DNA of 64,000 bases from Parablautia intestinalis (GTDB lineage Bacteria > Bacillota > Clostridia > Lachnospirales > Lachnospiraceae). This document shows positions 34,786-44,520 of this stretch, one piece after another. The stretch spans positions 124,001 through 188,000 of the forward strand of contig RAYQ01000002.1 in assembly GCA_003612395.1 (NCBI GenBank), in the 5' to 3' direction. A program made the position numbers and the translations under genes. Positions within the stretch are counted from its first letter, which is position 1. Each line of letters begins with the position of its first letter. A model generated the notes under the pieces. It ran no database searches. It saw nothing but the letters and a program-made list of their open reading frames with translations, and had not been told where the DNA came from.

Positions 34786-35877
34786 ATGTTTGATATGAGC
34801 GGGCTGCCTCTTTTCAGAAGAGGAAAGAGCAGGAGCATCAATTGGGAAAACAGGACGGGAGAAAAGGGCAAAGGCGGTATGGCAGCCAGTGATTTGGGGC
34901 CTTCCAGAAAGGGATCTCCCTGTATTCCGCAGATTAAGGCGGGGGAAACCGTTACCCTGGCTAAGATAGAGGGGCCGGGGACAATTCAGCATATCTGGAT
35001 TACCGTTACGGATAAGGTAAGTGACAGGAATCGTTATATTCTGCGGGATCTGGTGCTGCGCATGTATTGGGACGGGGAGGAGAATCCTTCTGTGGAAAGC
35101 CCTCTGGGGGATTTTTTCTGCTGCGGGTTTGGGGTTTCTTATCCGGTCAATTCCATGCCGGTTGTTGTGAACCCTACCAGGGGATTTAATTCCTTTTTTC
35201 CTATGCCTTTTTACAAAAAAGCGAAAATCACCATTGAGAATCAGTGCGATGAGGATGTAAACGCCTTTTTTTATCAGGTGGATTACTGTCTGGAGGAGCT
35301 TCCTCCTGATATGGGGTATTTTCATGCAAAATGGCAGCGGCAGAGAATAACCGAAAAGGGACAGGATTATGTGATTTTGGATGGTGTTAAGGGCAGAGGG
35401 CAGTATGTAGGGACTTATATGGCGCTCACTACTTTGGAGCGTTACTGGTATGGGGAAGGGGAAGTGAAATTTTATCTGGACGGAGATAAAGAATATCCTA
35501 CCATATGCGGAACGGGAACGGAGGATTATTTTGGGGGCGCCTGGAGCTTTGCAACCCAGGATAAGGGGCGTACCGTAGAGAACACTTATTGCACGCCATA
35601 TATGGGGTATCCATACTATTCTCACCACGACACCTTTATTCACAATGACTATCACAACGATGACCAGATGCCCCAGCGCAGCTTTTACCGGTGGCACATT
35701 CCGGATCCTGTTTTGTTTGAAGAAGAAATAAAAGTCACTGTCCAGCAGATTGGGGTTTATCACGGCGGACTCTTTGAGAGGCAGGATGATGTGGCAAGTG
35801 TGGCTTACTGGTATCAGTCAGAACCCCATGCGGCTTTTGGAAAGCTGATGGAAAGGAAAGAGCGCTGGCCCCGCTGA
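34786..35877 (+). CDS. DUF2961 / GH172 family glycoside hydrolase
   Basis: A 363-residue protein of the DUF2961 family, now GH172. Known members act on alpha-D-fructofuranosides and difructose dianhydride I, and others on D-arabinofuranosides; many form trimers or hexamers. Seen: the N-terminal IKAGETVTLAKIEGPGTIQHIWITV region, cited here by its core GPGTIQHIWIT, PLGDFFCCGFG near residue 107, FNSFFPMPFYKKAKITIEN near 135, the conserved GTGTEDYFGGAW with Glu246, and HIPDPVLFEEEIKVTVQQIG near 305. No signal peptide. It has a strong own promoter after a hairpin. Next to the GH32-like protein it suggests a cytoplasmic pathway for fructose-containing oligosaccharides. Confidence 0.88.
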   Translation: MFDMSGLPLFRRGKSRSINWENRTGEKGKGGMAASDLGPSRKGSPCIPQIKAGETVTLAKIEGPGTIQHIWITVTDKVSDRNRYILRDLVLRMYWDGEENPSVESPLGDFFCCGFGVSYPVNSMPVVVNPTRGFNSFFPMPFYKKAKITIENQCDEDVNAFFYQVDYCLEELPPDMGYFHAKWQRQRITEKGQDYVILDGVKGRGQYVGTYMALTTLERYWYGEGEVKFYLDGDKEYPTICGTGTEDYFGGAWSFATQDKGRTVENTYCTPYMGYPYYSHHDTFIHNDYHNDDQMPQRSFYRWHIPDPVLFEEEIKVTVQQIGVYHGGLFERQDDVASVAYWYQSEPHAAFGKLMERKERWPR

Positions 35878-35951
35878 AACCCCTGACATCTTCAATGCGG
35901 TGTTATTTGAAGGAAGGCAGGTCATCAGGCCGGCAAAATTGGAGTGGAAGG

Positions 35952-35990
35952 CTCTGAAATGGAAGTAATATTTCATTTCAGGGTCTTTTT
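35952..35990 (+). terminator. Terminator of the GH172 gene
   Basis: CTCTGAAATG (35952-35961) pairs with CATTTCAGGG (35974-35983) with one G-U pair, followed by TCTTTTT. Confidence 0.8.
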
Positions 35991-36003
35991 ATGTGAAAAT
36001 TTA

Positions 36004-36042
36004 GTTGCAATAAGCCGGCTCGCGAAGCGTGACAGAGTTTGG
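36004..36042 (+). repeat. REP-like repeat, copy 10
   Basis: gttgcaataagccggctcgc then gaagcgtgacagagtttgg. It lies 14 bp after the T run of the terminator and upstream of spoIIP. Confidence 0.85.
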
Positions 36043-36167
36043 ATTGATCAAACTGATGCTTCTTTACATAAGTCCCGTATAAATGCCGGTCTGCAGGGGC
36101 GGCTGTAGCCGCTATGGGGAATGAATGACGGTGGATAAGCATATATTTCCATAGTGGGGTGCTTGCT

Positions 36168-37487
36168 GTGAACAGAGGTAAATGGAGACGAATTGTAAAA
36201 AGATGGGGCATGGCCGCTCTGGTGGCGGCCTGCGGCATATGCGGCCTTATTAGTTTTTTCAGGAACGGAAAGACGGATAGTGACGGGAATGCAGGCATAA
36301 AGGAATCGATTGCTGTTTTTTTCAATCATCAGATGGAACAAAGCTATTTTAAACTTCCCAGATATTTGGAAGAAAGCAGAGAGGAAAACAGTTCCCTTTT
36401 AGAGACAGAACAGCTCCTGGCAAGGCAGTTTCTTTTGTACGCTTATCTTTTCCTGGAGGGCGGGCCTGTAAAGGAACAGGAGGATCCTCTGATGGCGGAG
36501 AAAATCAGTTATCAGGAAGGGGAAGATGAAGATATTAAAAATATAGATGAAGAACACCTGGATTATGGCGAGGATGCACTTCACATTGAAGGCAACGTGT
36601 TAGAGGAAATGGAGCGGGAAAACAGTATGTATCACGAAGAAAATCCGGTGGAGGAACCGGATACGGAAATGGAGGAAGTGCAAATGGCGCAGGCGCAGGA
36701 ATTTGAAGCGGCGGCCTATCCGGCTTATACTTATGACTGGTCAGAAAAATGGGACTATGAGTCGATTGTATCAAATTTTTATGCGGTAGATAATTCCACA
36801 ATGCTAAAGGAAGAGTATGCAGATTTAAATAAGCTGCTTTATAAGGATTTATCTGTTAATAAACAGTCAGACGGCCCGCAGATTTTGATTTATCATACCC
36901 ATTCAAGGGAGGGATTTGCAGACTCTGTGCCGGGGGATCCCTCCACGACCATTATAGGAGCGGGGGATAAACTGGCAGAACTTTTACAGGACAAATATGG
37001 CTTTCAGGTGCTGCATCATACGGAAGAGTACGACAGTGAAAGGGACGATGCCTATAACAAATCTTTACCTGCCATAACCCGGATTCTGGAGGAAAATCCT
37101 ACCATCGAGGTGGTGATTGATCTTCATCGTGACGCGGTGGCAGGAGACAGAAAACTGGTGATGGATCTGCAGGGACGGCCGACTGCGAGATTCATGTTTT
37201 TTAACGGACTGAGCTATGGACGTAAAAGCGGCGATATTACTTATCTGGAAAATCCTTTTATACAGGATAATCTTGCCTTTTCCTTTCAGGCGCAGGTGGC
37301 GGCAAATGAATATTACCCGGGCATTGCAAGAAAGGTATATCTTAAAGCTTATCGGTTTAATATGCATTTAAAACCCAAAAGTATGCTTATTGAGCTTGGT
37401 GCACAGAATAATACGGTGGAGGAAATTATGAATGCATGTGATCCTCTGGCGCATATCCTTTCCATTGTCTTAGATGGCGGAATGTGA
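36168..37487 (+). CDS. spoIIP: Stage II sporulation protein P
   Basis: A 439-residue cell-wall hydrolase (amidase and endopeptidase) needed for engulfment with SpoIID and SpoIIM in the mother-cell membrane. Seen: a basic N-terminus and one transmembrane segment (about residues 14-32), a long acidic linker, and the C-terminal SpoIIP domain with ILIYHTHSREGF near residue 243, VVIDLHRDAVAGDR near 317 and MLIELGAQNNTVEE near 407, which carry the zinc-ligand His and Glu residues. The GTG start at 36168 is chosen because GGGG lies 8 bases before; GTG 36159 sits inside that site. The order spoIIP-lepA-hemW is a widely conserved Firmicutes arrangement. Confidence 0.94.
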   Translation: MNRGKWRRIVKRWGMAALVAACGICGLISFFRNGKTDSDGNAGIKESIAVFFNHQMEQSYFKLPRYLEESREENSSLLETEQLLARQFLLYAYLFLEGGPVKEQEDPLMAEKISYQEGEDEDIKNIDEEHLDYGEDALHIEGNVLEEMERENSMYHEENPVEEPDTEMEEVQMAQAQEFEAAAYPAYTYDWSEKWDYESIVSNFYAVDNSTMLKEEYADLNKLLYKDLSVNKQSDGPQILIYHTHSREGFADSVPGDPSTTIIGAGDKLAELLQDKYGFQVLHHTEEYDSERDDAYNKSLPAITRILEENPTIEVVIDLHRDAVAGDRKLVMDLQGRPTARFMFFNGLSYGRKSGDITYLENPFIQDNLAFSFQAQVAANEYYPGIARKVYLKAYRFNMHLKPKSMLIELGAQNNTVEEIMNACDPLAHILSIVLDGGM

Positions 37488-37572
37488 TATGATAACATAA
37501 GAAAAAATGCTTATAACATTTCATTTACTGCGAAAGGGCAGTATAGAGGAGCGGAATTTTTAGGAGGTACCT

Positions 37573-39396
37573 ATGAGTACAGATGCGGGCATAGCTCAAA
37601 GTAAGATCAGAAATTTTTGTATTGTAGCGCATATAGACCACGGAAAATCCACCTTAGCAGACCGGATTATAGAAAGAACCGGGCTTTTAACCAGCAGGGA
37701 GATGCAGGCGCAGGTTCTTGACAATATGGACTTAGAGCGGGAGAGGGGAATCACAATAAAGGCACAGGCTGTGCGAACGATCTACAAGGCAAGAAACGGA
37801 GAGGAATATATTTTTAACCTGATCGATACGCCGGGCCATGTGGATTTTAATTATGAGGTCAGCAGAAGTCTGGCTGCCTGTGACGGCGCTGTTTTGGTGG
37901 TGGATGCCGCACAGGGAATTGAGGCCCAGACACTTGCCAATGTTTATCTGGCATTAGACCACAACCTGGAGGTTTTTCCGGTGATTAATAAGATTGATCT
38001 GCCAAGTGCGGAGCCGGATCGGGTCAAAAACGAAATAGAGGATGTGATAGGGATTGAGGCTATGGATGCGCCATTGATTTCCGCTAAAAACGGGATTGGC
38101 ATTGACGAGGTGCTAGAGGCCATTATCGAAAAGATTCCGGCCCCTTCAGGTGATCCGGACAGTCCGCTGAAAGCCCTTATTTTTGATTCCCTTTATGATC
38201 CCTATAAAGGGGTAATTGTCTTTTGCCGTATAATGGAAGGAAGGGTGGCTAAGGGGACAAGCATCCGGATGATGGCTACCGGTGCAAAATTCGAAGTGGT
38301 GGAAGCAGGCTACTTTGGTGCCGGGCAGTTTATTCCCTGTGACGAGCTGTCTGCAGGTATGGTTGGCTATATTACGGCTTCCATCAAAAATGTAAAGGAC
38401 ACAGCGGTGGGAGATACGATCACAGATGCTAAAAATCCCTGCGCCGAGCCCCTTCCCGGCTACAAAAAGGTTAATTCTATGGTATACTGCGGCATCTATC
38501 CGGCAGACGGCGCCAAGTATCCGGATTTGCGGGATGCCCTTGAAAAACTGCAGTTAAATGACGCTTCTCTCCACTATGAACCGGAAACATCCATTGCCCT
38601 TGGATTCGGATTCAGGTGCGGATTTTTGGGACTTTTACATTTGGAAATTATTCAGGAGAGGTTAGAGAGAGAGTACAACCTGGATCTGGTGACAACTGCT
38701 CCGGGCGTTGTCTATAAGGTGCGGAAAACTGACGGGGAAGTGATAGAGCTGACCAATCCTTCCAATCTCCCGGATCCTTCCGTTATAGAGTACATGGAGG
38801 AGCCTGTGGTTTCGGCGGAAATTATGGTGACCACGGATTTTATCGGTCCGATTATGGAACTGTGTCAGGAGCGGCGGGGGAGATATCTGGGCATGGAATA
38901 CCTGGAAGAAACCAGAGCGCTGCTAAAATACGAGCTTCCTTTAAATGAAATTATTTATGATTTCTTTGATGCCTTAAAATCCCGTTCACGGGGCTATGCA
39001 TCCTTTGACTATGAGTTAAAAGGCTATGAGCAGTCAGAGCTTGTTAAGCTGGATATTCTGATCAACAGGGAGGAAGTGGATGCCTTATCCTTTATTGTGC
39101 ATAAAGAAAGCGCCTATGAGAGAGGCAGAAAAATGTGCGAGAAGCTCAAGGAGGAAATTCCGCGGCACCTGTTTGAAATTCCCATTCAGGCGGCCATCGG
39201 AGGCAAAATTATTGCCAGAGAGACGGTTAAGGCTGTCCGCAAGGACGTGCTTGCCAAGTGCTATGGCGGCGATATAACCCGCAAAAAGAAATTGTTGGAA
39301 AAGCAGAAAGAGGGAAAGAAGCGTATGCGCCAGATAGGAAACGTGGAGATCCCCCAGAAAGCATTTATGAGCGTTCTAAAGCTGGATGACAAATAA
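37573..39396 (+). CDS. lepA: Elongation factor 4 (LepA)
   Basis: A 607-residue translational GTPase that acts on stalled ribosomes. Seen: G1 [10 protein letters not shown] near residue 18, [10 protein letters not shown] (G2), DTPGHVDF (G3), NKIDLP (G4), SAKNGIG (G5), then the EF-G-like domains and the C-terminal LepA domain ([20 protein letters not shown] near 560). Length is normal. ATG follows TAGGAGGTACCT. The block spoIIP-lepA-hemW is intact. Confidence 0.97.
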   Translation: MSTDAGIAQSKIRNFCIVAHIDHGKSTLADRIIERTGLLTSREMQAQVLDNMDLERERGITIKAQAVRTIYKARNGEEYIFNLIDTPGHVDFNYEVSRSLAACDGAVLVVDAAQGIEAQTLANVYLALDHNLEVFPVINKIDLPSAEPDRVKNEIEDVIGIEAMDAPLISAKNGIGIDEVLEAIIEKIPAPSGDPDSPLKALIFDSLYDPYKGVIVFCRIMEGRVAKGTSIRMMATGAKFEVVEAGYFGAGQFIPCDELSAGMVGYITASIKNVKDTAVGDTITDAKNPCAEPLPGYKKVNSMVYCGIYPADGAKYPDLRDALEKLQLNDASLHYEPETSIALGFGFRCGFLGLLHLEIIQERLEREYNLDLVTTAPGVVYKVRKTDGEVIELTNPSNLPDPSVIEYMEEPVVSAEIMVTTDFIGPIMELCQERRGRYLGMEYLEETRALLKYELPLNEIIYDFFDALKSRSRGYASFDYELKGYEQSELVKLDILINREEVDALSFIVHKESAYERGRKMCEKLKEEIPRHLFEIPIQAAIGGKIIARETVKAVRKDVLAKCYGGDITRKKKLLEKQKEGKKRMRQIGNVEIPQKAFMSVLKLDDK

Positions 39397-39438
39397 GCGC
39401 ATAGAGCTGCGGGACTGCGGTATGCGGAGGATATGAGA

Positions 39439-40731
39439 ATGGAGAAGGATGGTCAGAAGCATTTAGGGATATATATACATATCCCTTTTTGTGTGCGCAA
39501 GTGTTTTTACTGTGATTTTTTGTCAGCGCCTGCAGATGAGGAGGAAAAAGCACGTTATGTGGAGGCACTGCGTACAGAGATCCGGGGAGAGAGCGGAAAA
39601 TACAGAGATTATACGATAAATACCATTTTTATAGGCGGGGGGACACCCTCTTTGCTGGAAACCGGGAGCATTGGCAGGATTTTAAACAGGGTTTACGAAA
39701 ACTATAAAGTAAGCAGGGACTGCGAGATTTCCATGGAGGTAAACCCGGGCACGGTCACCTGGGAGAAGCTTGCAGACTTTAAGAATAGCGGGGGAAACAG
39801 GCTCAGCATAGGACTGCAGTCAGCGGTGGACAGTGAGCTTAAGGCGCTTGGAAGAATCCACACTTTTGAGGATTTTCTTATGACTTATGAACTGGCTTTA
39901 AAAGCGGGGTTTTGCAACATAAATGTGGATTTGATGACCGCCATTCCGGGGCAGAGTGTGGAGAGCCTTAAAAAGACACTGCAAAGAGTAACGGCTCTTA
40001 AGCGGATGCCGGCTCATATTTCAGCGTACAGCCTGATCATTGAGGAGGGGACGCCTTTTTATGAAAAGAGGCCGGAACTGCCGGATGAAGATTTGGAGAG
40101 AGAATTATATAAAATAACTGGCGATTTTTTGTTGTCAAAGGGTTACCGGCAATATGAGATTTCCAATTATGCACTGCCCGGATATGAATGCAGGCACAAT
40201 ATGGTTTACTGGCGCAGAGGCAGTTATGCAGGCTTTGGAACCGGGGCCGCATCCATGGTGGAAAATGTGCGGTTTTGTAATACCAGTGACAGGAAAAAGT
40301 ACATGGAACGATTTTTAAATAACGATAATAATTTTAATATCATCCAAAATGATATGGATGTTAATCCGGATGAATTTCCAATTAAAAATAAAAATACATA
40401 TGTTACTAAAGAGGACTTCCAAAAGAATTTGGAGGGGGACTTGGCAAAAGAAAATGTGCAGGCGCTTTCCATAGAGGAACAGATGGAGGAGTTTATGTTT
40501 TTGGGACTTCGAATGAAGGCAGGGGTTTGCAAAAATGAGTTTCTGCGTATCTTTGGAAAGACAATTGACGAGGTTTATCCGGGAATTGTGGAGGAATTTT
40601 GCGAAAGAGGACTGCTTGCGCTAAGGAAAGAGGGTGTGCCGGGGGAAGAATGGATAGCCCTTACACCTTTTGGAATGGATGTGAGCAACAGGGTAATGGC
40701 GGAATTTTTACTGACAGATACAGATATTTAA
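39439..40731 (+). CDS. hemW: Radical SAM heme chaperone HemW
   Basis: A 430-residue protein formerly called oxygen-independent coproporphyrinogen oxidase-like. Seen: the radical-SAM cluster motif in IPFCVRKCFYCDF near residue 17 (CxxxCxxC), FIGGGTPSLLE near 66, RLSIGLQSAVDSELKALGR near 120, and the C-terminal HemW domain (LSIEEQMEEFMFLGLRMKAG). Between the two domains, residues about 290-335 form an N/D/K-rich stretch encoded by very AT-rich DNA that typical HemW proteins lack. ATG 39439 has GGAGG eight bases before; ATG 39433 is too close to it. Confidence 0.93.
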   Translation: MEKDGQKHLGIYIHIPFCVRKCFYCDFLSAPADEEEKARYVEALRTEIRGESGKYRDYTINTIFIGGGTPSLLETGSIGRILNRVYENYKVSRDCEISMEVNPGTVTWEKLADFKNSGGNRLSIGLQSAVDSELKALGRIHTFEDFLMTYELALKAGFCNINVDLMTAIPGQSVESLKKTLQRVTALKRMPAHISAYSLIIEEGTPFYEKRPELPDEDLERELYKITGDFLLSKGYRQYEISNYALPGYECRHNMVYWRRGSYAGFGTGAASMVENVRFCNTSDRKKYMERFLNNDNNFNIIQNDMDVNPDEFPIKNKNTYVTKEDFQKNLEGDLAKENVQALSIEEQMEEFMFLGLRMKAGVCKNEFLRIFGKTIDEVYPGIVEEFCERGLLALRKEGVPGEEWIALTPFGMDVSNRVMAEFLLTDTDI

Positions 40732-40806
40732 ATAAATCCTGTGTTGGAAAGGCACTACAAAGCCCCGGAGGTCATAGAATATTAAAAATGACTTTGGGGG
40801 CGCCCT

Positions 40807-41442
40807 TTGAAGACCTTTCAAAAACCATTATCAGCAGCGGAGGAAGCCCATTATATACAGGCGTTACAGGAAGGGAACAGTGATGAGGCCGCTGCAGCAA
40901 AGGAAATACTGATTGAGAGGAACCTGCGTCTGGTGGCCCACATTGCCAAAAAATATCAAAATGTTGACGAGGATATGGAGGATTTGATATCCATTGGCAC
41001 CATAGGACTGATCAAAGCCATATCTTCCTTTGACGCGGGAAAAGGGAAGCTCAGTACATATGCTTCCAGGTGCATTGACAATGAACTGCTTATGCTTTTG
41101 CGATCCAAGAAAAAGAGCAGAGGGGAGGTATCTTTGTTTGAACCTATCGGAACAGACAAGGAAGGGAATGAAATTAATCTGTTGGACATCATGGAGCACG
41201 AGCAGGTTGATATTACGGAGCAGATGGCGCTGTATGAAAATACCAAAAAGCTGGCTAAACTTTTGGGAGAAGTGTTAACCGACCGGGAGAGAGAGATTAT
41301 TTGTCTAAGGTACGGCCTCCTTACAGGAAAAGAAGTGACCCAGCGGGAGATAGGGGAGCTTCTTAATATTTCAAGGAGCTATGTGAGCCGGATTGAGAAG
41401 AAGGCCTTAAATAAGTTGCGGGAGAAGTTTGAGGAGAGGTAG
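40807..41442 (+). CDS. sigK: Sporulation sigma factor SigK, without pro-sequence
   Basis: A 211-residue sigma-70 family factor for late mother-cell transcription during sporulation. Seen: region 2 (ERNLRLVAHIAKKYQN, DLISIGTIGLIKAISSFD, TYASRCIDNELLMLL), the SigK-like block VSLFEPIGTDKEGNEINLLD, and region 4 (LTDREREIICLRYGLL, TQREIGELLNISRSYVSRIE). It starts at TTG 40807 (GGGGG six bases before; an upstream in-frame stop overlaps 40789). The N-terminus FQKPLSAAEEAHY aligns with the mature part of Bacillus SigK, so the cleavable hydrophobic pro-sequence is absent, as described for Clostridioides difficile. The gene is uninterrupted, with no skin element. Confidence 0.9.
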   Translation: MKTFQKPLSAAEEAHYIQALQEGNSDEAAAAKEILIERNLRLVAHIAKKYQNVDEDMEDLISIGTIGLIKAISSFDAGKGKLSTYASRCIDNELLMLLRSKKKSRGEVSLFEPIGTDKEGNEINLLDIMEHEQVDITEQMALYENTKKLAKLLGEVLTDREREIICLRYGLLTGKEVTQREIGELLNISRSYVSRIEKKALNKLREKFEER

Positions 41443-41502
41443 GGCGAAGGTACTTAAATTTAATAAAAATTTAATTGCTTTTTTCTTTGGTTTTAGATAA
41501 AG

Positions 41503-41536
41503 TAGACATATCTTATCAGGATATGTCTATTTTTTT
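41503..41536 (+). terminator. Terminator of sigK
   Basis: TAGACATATC (41503-41512) pairs perfectly with GATATGTCTA (41520-41529), followed by seven T. Confidence 0.9.
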
Positions 41537-41616
41537 ATCTGGAATTCTGTTTTGGTTTCCCGGAAAGTTTAAAGAATTTATAATTTCATAATTTGGGAAA
41601 AAAGGGGGAGGCATTT

Positions 41617-43158
41617 TTGTTCAGTAGGGTTTTATCAGGAACAGTCTATGGCATTGAAGGCAATCTGATTCAGGTTGAAGTGGATATGTCATCGGGGCTG
41701 CCCTGTTTCATTATGGTAGGAAGCCTTGGCAGTGAAGTGAAGGAATCCGGGGAGAGGGTGCGGATCGCCCTTAAAAATGCGGGTATTAACATACCGCCCA
41801 TGCATGTTGCGGTGAACCTTTCTCCGGCTGATCTGAAAAAAGAAGGCACAGGATTTGATCTGCCTATTGCAATTGGAGTGCTCATGGCCATGGAAAAACT
41901 GCCGTCTTTTGCGGCAGGAGGTATGCTTGTGATGGGAGAGCTTGGGCTAAACGGCGAAATCAGGCCTGTTAAGGGCGTACTGCCTATAGCGGCAGGCGCC
42001 TTTAAAGCAGGTATTCGAAAATGTATCGTACCAGAGGAAAATGCGAAAGAAGCTACGGCAGCGGGGCTTAGGACGACAGGCGTTTCGGACTTAAAGCAGG
42101 TAATAGATTACTTAAATCTGCCGGAAAAGGAGCAGGATATCTACCTGCCGCCAAAGCAGGCAGGCGTCTTTTCCTGTTGGGAGGAGCAGGAAGAGAGGAA
42201 AAATCACGAAATGGATTTTTCGGAAATTGCAGGCCAGGAGATTGTAAAGAGGGCTGCGCTGATTGCAGCGGCCGGATTTCATCATCTGCTCATTAAAGGA
42301 CCGCCAGGGGCGGGAAAAACTATGATTGCCAAGCGCATTCCCACGATTTTACCGAATCTTACTTTGGAGGAAAACCTGGAGGTTTCCTCCATCTACAGCA
42401 TTGCAGGAAAGCTTCCGAAAGAATACTGTCTTTTAAGGGAAAGGCCCTTTCTTAATCCACACCACACGATTTCTCCCCAGGCATTTGCAGGAGGCGGGAA
42501 GAATCCAAAGCCGGGCATTATCAGCTTAGCCCACAGGGGAGTTCTTTTTTTGGATGAGCTGCCGGAATTTAAAAGGCAGACTCTTGACCTGCTGCGCCAG
42601 CCTTTAGAGGAAAGGTCCATACAAATTGACCGCAGCGGCGGATCCTTTACTTTTCCGGCAGATGTGATGTTAGTTGGTGCCATGAATCCCTGTCCCTGCG
42701 GTTACTATCCGGACAAGAGCAGGTGCCAGTGCACTCCCTTTGAAATCCACAATTATTTAAGCCATATATCCGGACCGATTCTTGACAGAATCGATATTTG
42801 TGTGGACGCTCCTGGGATCAGGCTGGAACAGCTGCAAAAGGAGGATAAGGGTGAGAGCAGTGAAGATATGAGAAAAAAGGTTATGGCTGCCAGAGAAGAA
42901 CAAAGAAAGCGGTATCAAAATACGGCTGTTCGGTTTAATTCGGATCTTCCGGCAGGGGAAATTGAAAAATACTGTTACCTTGAAAAGAAGGAAAAAGAAA
43001 TGCTGGAAAAAATATTTGACAGTTTTCGTTTAAGTGTCAGGTCCTATCACAAGCTTTTGAAGATTGCAAGAACTATAGCGGATTTAGAGGGAAACGGGAA
43101 GGTTCTGACCAGGCATTTGCAGGAGGCAGCCTGCTATCAGGTGCGGGACTGGCCGTAA
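41617..43158 (+). CDS. YifB/ComM-type Mg-chelatase-like ATPase
   Basis: A 513-residue AAA+ protein. Seen: an N-terminal Lon-like fold (MFSRVLSGTVYGIEG, GLPCFIMVGSLGSEVKESGE, HVAVNLSPADLKKEGTGFDL), a central Mg-chelatase-type ATPase with Walker A IKGPPGAGKTMIA near residue 229 and LFLDELPEF, the zinc-like CPCGYYPDKSRCQC, and a C-terminal helical domain. ComM of Haemophilus is a branch-migration helicase in transformation; the Firmicutes homologue is less studied, but adjacency to dprA fits a role in DNA uptake or recombination. TTG start at 41617 with GGGGGAGG five bases before. Confidence 0.93.
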   Translation: MFSRVLSGTVYGIEGNLIQVEVDMSSGLPCFIMVGSLGSEVKESGERVRIALKNAGINIPPMHVAVNLSPADLKKEGTGFDLPIAIGVLMAMEKLPSFAAGGMLVMGELGLNGEIRPVKGVLPIAAGAFKAGIRKCIVPEENAKEATAAGLRTTGVSDLKQVIDYLNLPEKEQDIYLPPKQAGVFSCWEEQEERKNHEMDFSEIAGQEIVKRAALIAAAGFHHLLIKGPPGAGKTMIAKRIPTILPNLTLEENLEVSSIYSIAGKLPKEYCLLRERPFLNPHHTISPQAFAGGGKNPKPGIISLAHRGVLFLDELPEFKRQTLDLLRQPLEERSIQIDRSGGSFTFPADVMLVGAMNPCPCGYYPDKSRCQCTPFEIHNYLSHISGPILDRIDICVDAPGIRLEQLQKEDKGESSEDMRKKVMAAREEQRKRYQNTAVRFNSDLPAGEIEKYCYLEKKEKEMLEKIFDSFRLSVRSYHKLLKIARTIADLEGNGKVLTRHLQEAACYQVRDWP

Positions 43159-43194
43159 AGAGAGCGGCGCTAAGAAGGGAGCATGAATATTAAT

Positions 43195-44376
43195 ATGGTG
43201 GAAAATAAGGCATATGAGTACTGGATGCACAACCTGCCGGGAATCGGAGACAGGACCATAGAAAAACTGCTGAAAGCATATGGAAGCGCCAAAGCAGTTT
43301 ACATGGCAGATGAAAAACTATTAAAAAAGGATCTCGGGGAGGATAAAATAAAGAAACTTAAAGATTTTTCAGAGAATTGGGATCTTGAAAAGGAGTATGG
43401 AGAACTTTTAAAAAGAAAAATTTCCTTTTATTCCTTGAGAGATGCAGAATATCCGGAAAGACTAAGAAGTATTCCGCATCCGCCTTATGCCGTTTACTGT
43501 ATGGGAAACCTTCCGCAGGAGAAAAGTCCCTGCGCGGCAGTGATTGGTGCCAGAGAATGTTCAGAGTACGGCAGGTATATGGCCCGGGCCTTTGCAGGGG
43601 AAATGGCCGGCGCGGGGGTGGCGATTGTAAGCGGCATGGCCCGCGGAATTGACGGAATAGGACAGGAGGCAGCGCTGCAAAGCGGAGGAAAGACATATGC
43701 GGTTTTAGGGAGCGGTGTGGATGTCATTTATCCCTTATCCAACCAAAGGATCTATTATGAAATTCTGGAAAAGGGCGGAGGAATATTATCTGTTTTTCCA
43801 CCGGGAACCGCTCCCAAAAAGCAGTATTTCCCGGAAAGAAACAGGATAGTGGCAGGGCTTTCGGATATTGTGCTGGTGGTGGAGGCCAAAATAAAAAGCG
43901 GTACGTGGATTACGGTGGATATGGCTTTGGAACAGGGAAAAAATGTTTATGCTGTGCCCGGACGGCTTACGGACCGGCTCAGTGATGGCTGTAATCTTCT
44001 GATAAGACAGGGGGCGGGCATTGCCCTGTCACCGAAGGATATCATGGCAGAGTTTACCATGCTTACCAACAGAAAAGGCAAGGAAGGAAAAGACCCCGGA
44101 AACGGGAGAAAAAAAGCAGAAGCTTCATATTATAATAGCGTTTTTAATAAAGTAGAAAAAAATAATTATATAGGTGAGGAAAAGGCAGAACAAACCGATC
44201 TGCAGTCGTTTTTGGATTTTTATCCCATGCCGGCAGATGAAATTCTGAAAAAAATGAAAAAGGCAGGAATAAAGATGGATATAACGGAACTTTTGCCAGG
44301 ACTTGTGAAACTTTGCATGGAGGGAAGGGCAAAGCAGGCAGGAGGCGCTTATTTTTTCAGGACAGCGAAGGAGTAA
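43195..44376 (+). CDS. dprA: DNA-processing protein DprA
   Basis: A 393-residue RecA loader in natural transformation. Seen: an N-terminal helix-hairpin-helix/SAM-like part (NLPGIGDRTIEKLLKAYGS), the Rossmann core with CAAVIGARECSEYG near residue 107, GAGVAIVSGMARGIDGIGQ and YAVLGSGVDVIYP, RNRIVAGLSDIVLVVEA and SGTWITVDMALEQG, then a basic AT-rich linker and a C-terminal winged helix. ATG 43183 lies one base after GGGAG, so ATG 43195 is the likelier start. It follows yifB by about 35 bp; no other competence genes are in the window. Confidence 0.94.
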   Translation: MVENKAYEYWMHNLPGIGDRTIEKLLKAYGSAKAVYMADEKLLKKDLGEDKIKKLKDFSENWDLEKEYGELLKRKISFYSLRDAEYPERLRSIPHPPYAVYCMGNLPQEKSPCAAVIGARECSEYGRYMARAFAGEMAGAGVAIVSGMARGIDGIGQEAALQSGGKTYAVLGSGVDVIYPLSNQRIYYEILEKGGGILSVFPPGTAPKKQYFPERNRIVAGLSDIVLVVEAKIKSGTWITVDMALEQGKNVYAVPGRLTDRLSDGCNLLIRQGAGIALSPKDIMAEFTMLTNRKGKEGKDPGNGRKKAEASYYNSVFNKVEKNNYIGEEKAEQTDLQSFLDFYPMPADEILKKMKKAGIKMDITELLPGLVKLCMEGRAKQAGGAYFFRTAKE

Positions 44377-44520
44377 TGCGGGGATGACTTTCCTTCAGGA
44401 ATATGGTACAATGTGGCGGCAGGAAAAAGAACCCTGTATCTGCAGTGAGATTTGTACCTGCGAAATACGAGCGCAACAGGCAGGAAAGTTTGCAGGCAAA
44501 GGAAAGGTATGGTTATTCAT

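Noticed and set aside
34726-35763. 345-codon open frame on the minus strand inside the GH172 gene
   Set aside because: It is opposite a clear DUF2961 protein and reads as basic, low-information sequence without motifs.
40788-40883. Frameshifted SigK pro-sequence in the neighbouring frame
   Set aside because: The peptide read from ATG 40788 is not hydrophobic like known SigK leaders, and an RBS serves the TTG start directly.
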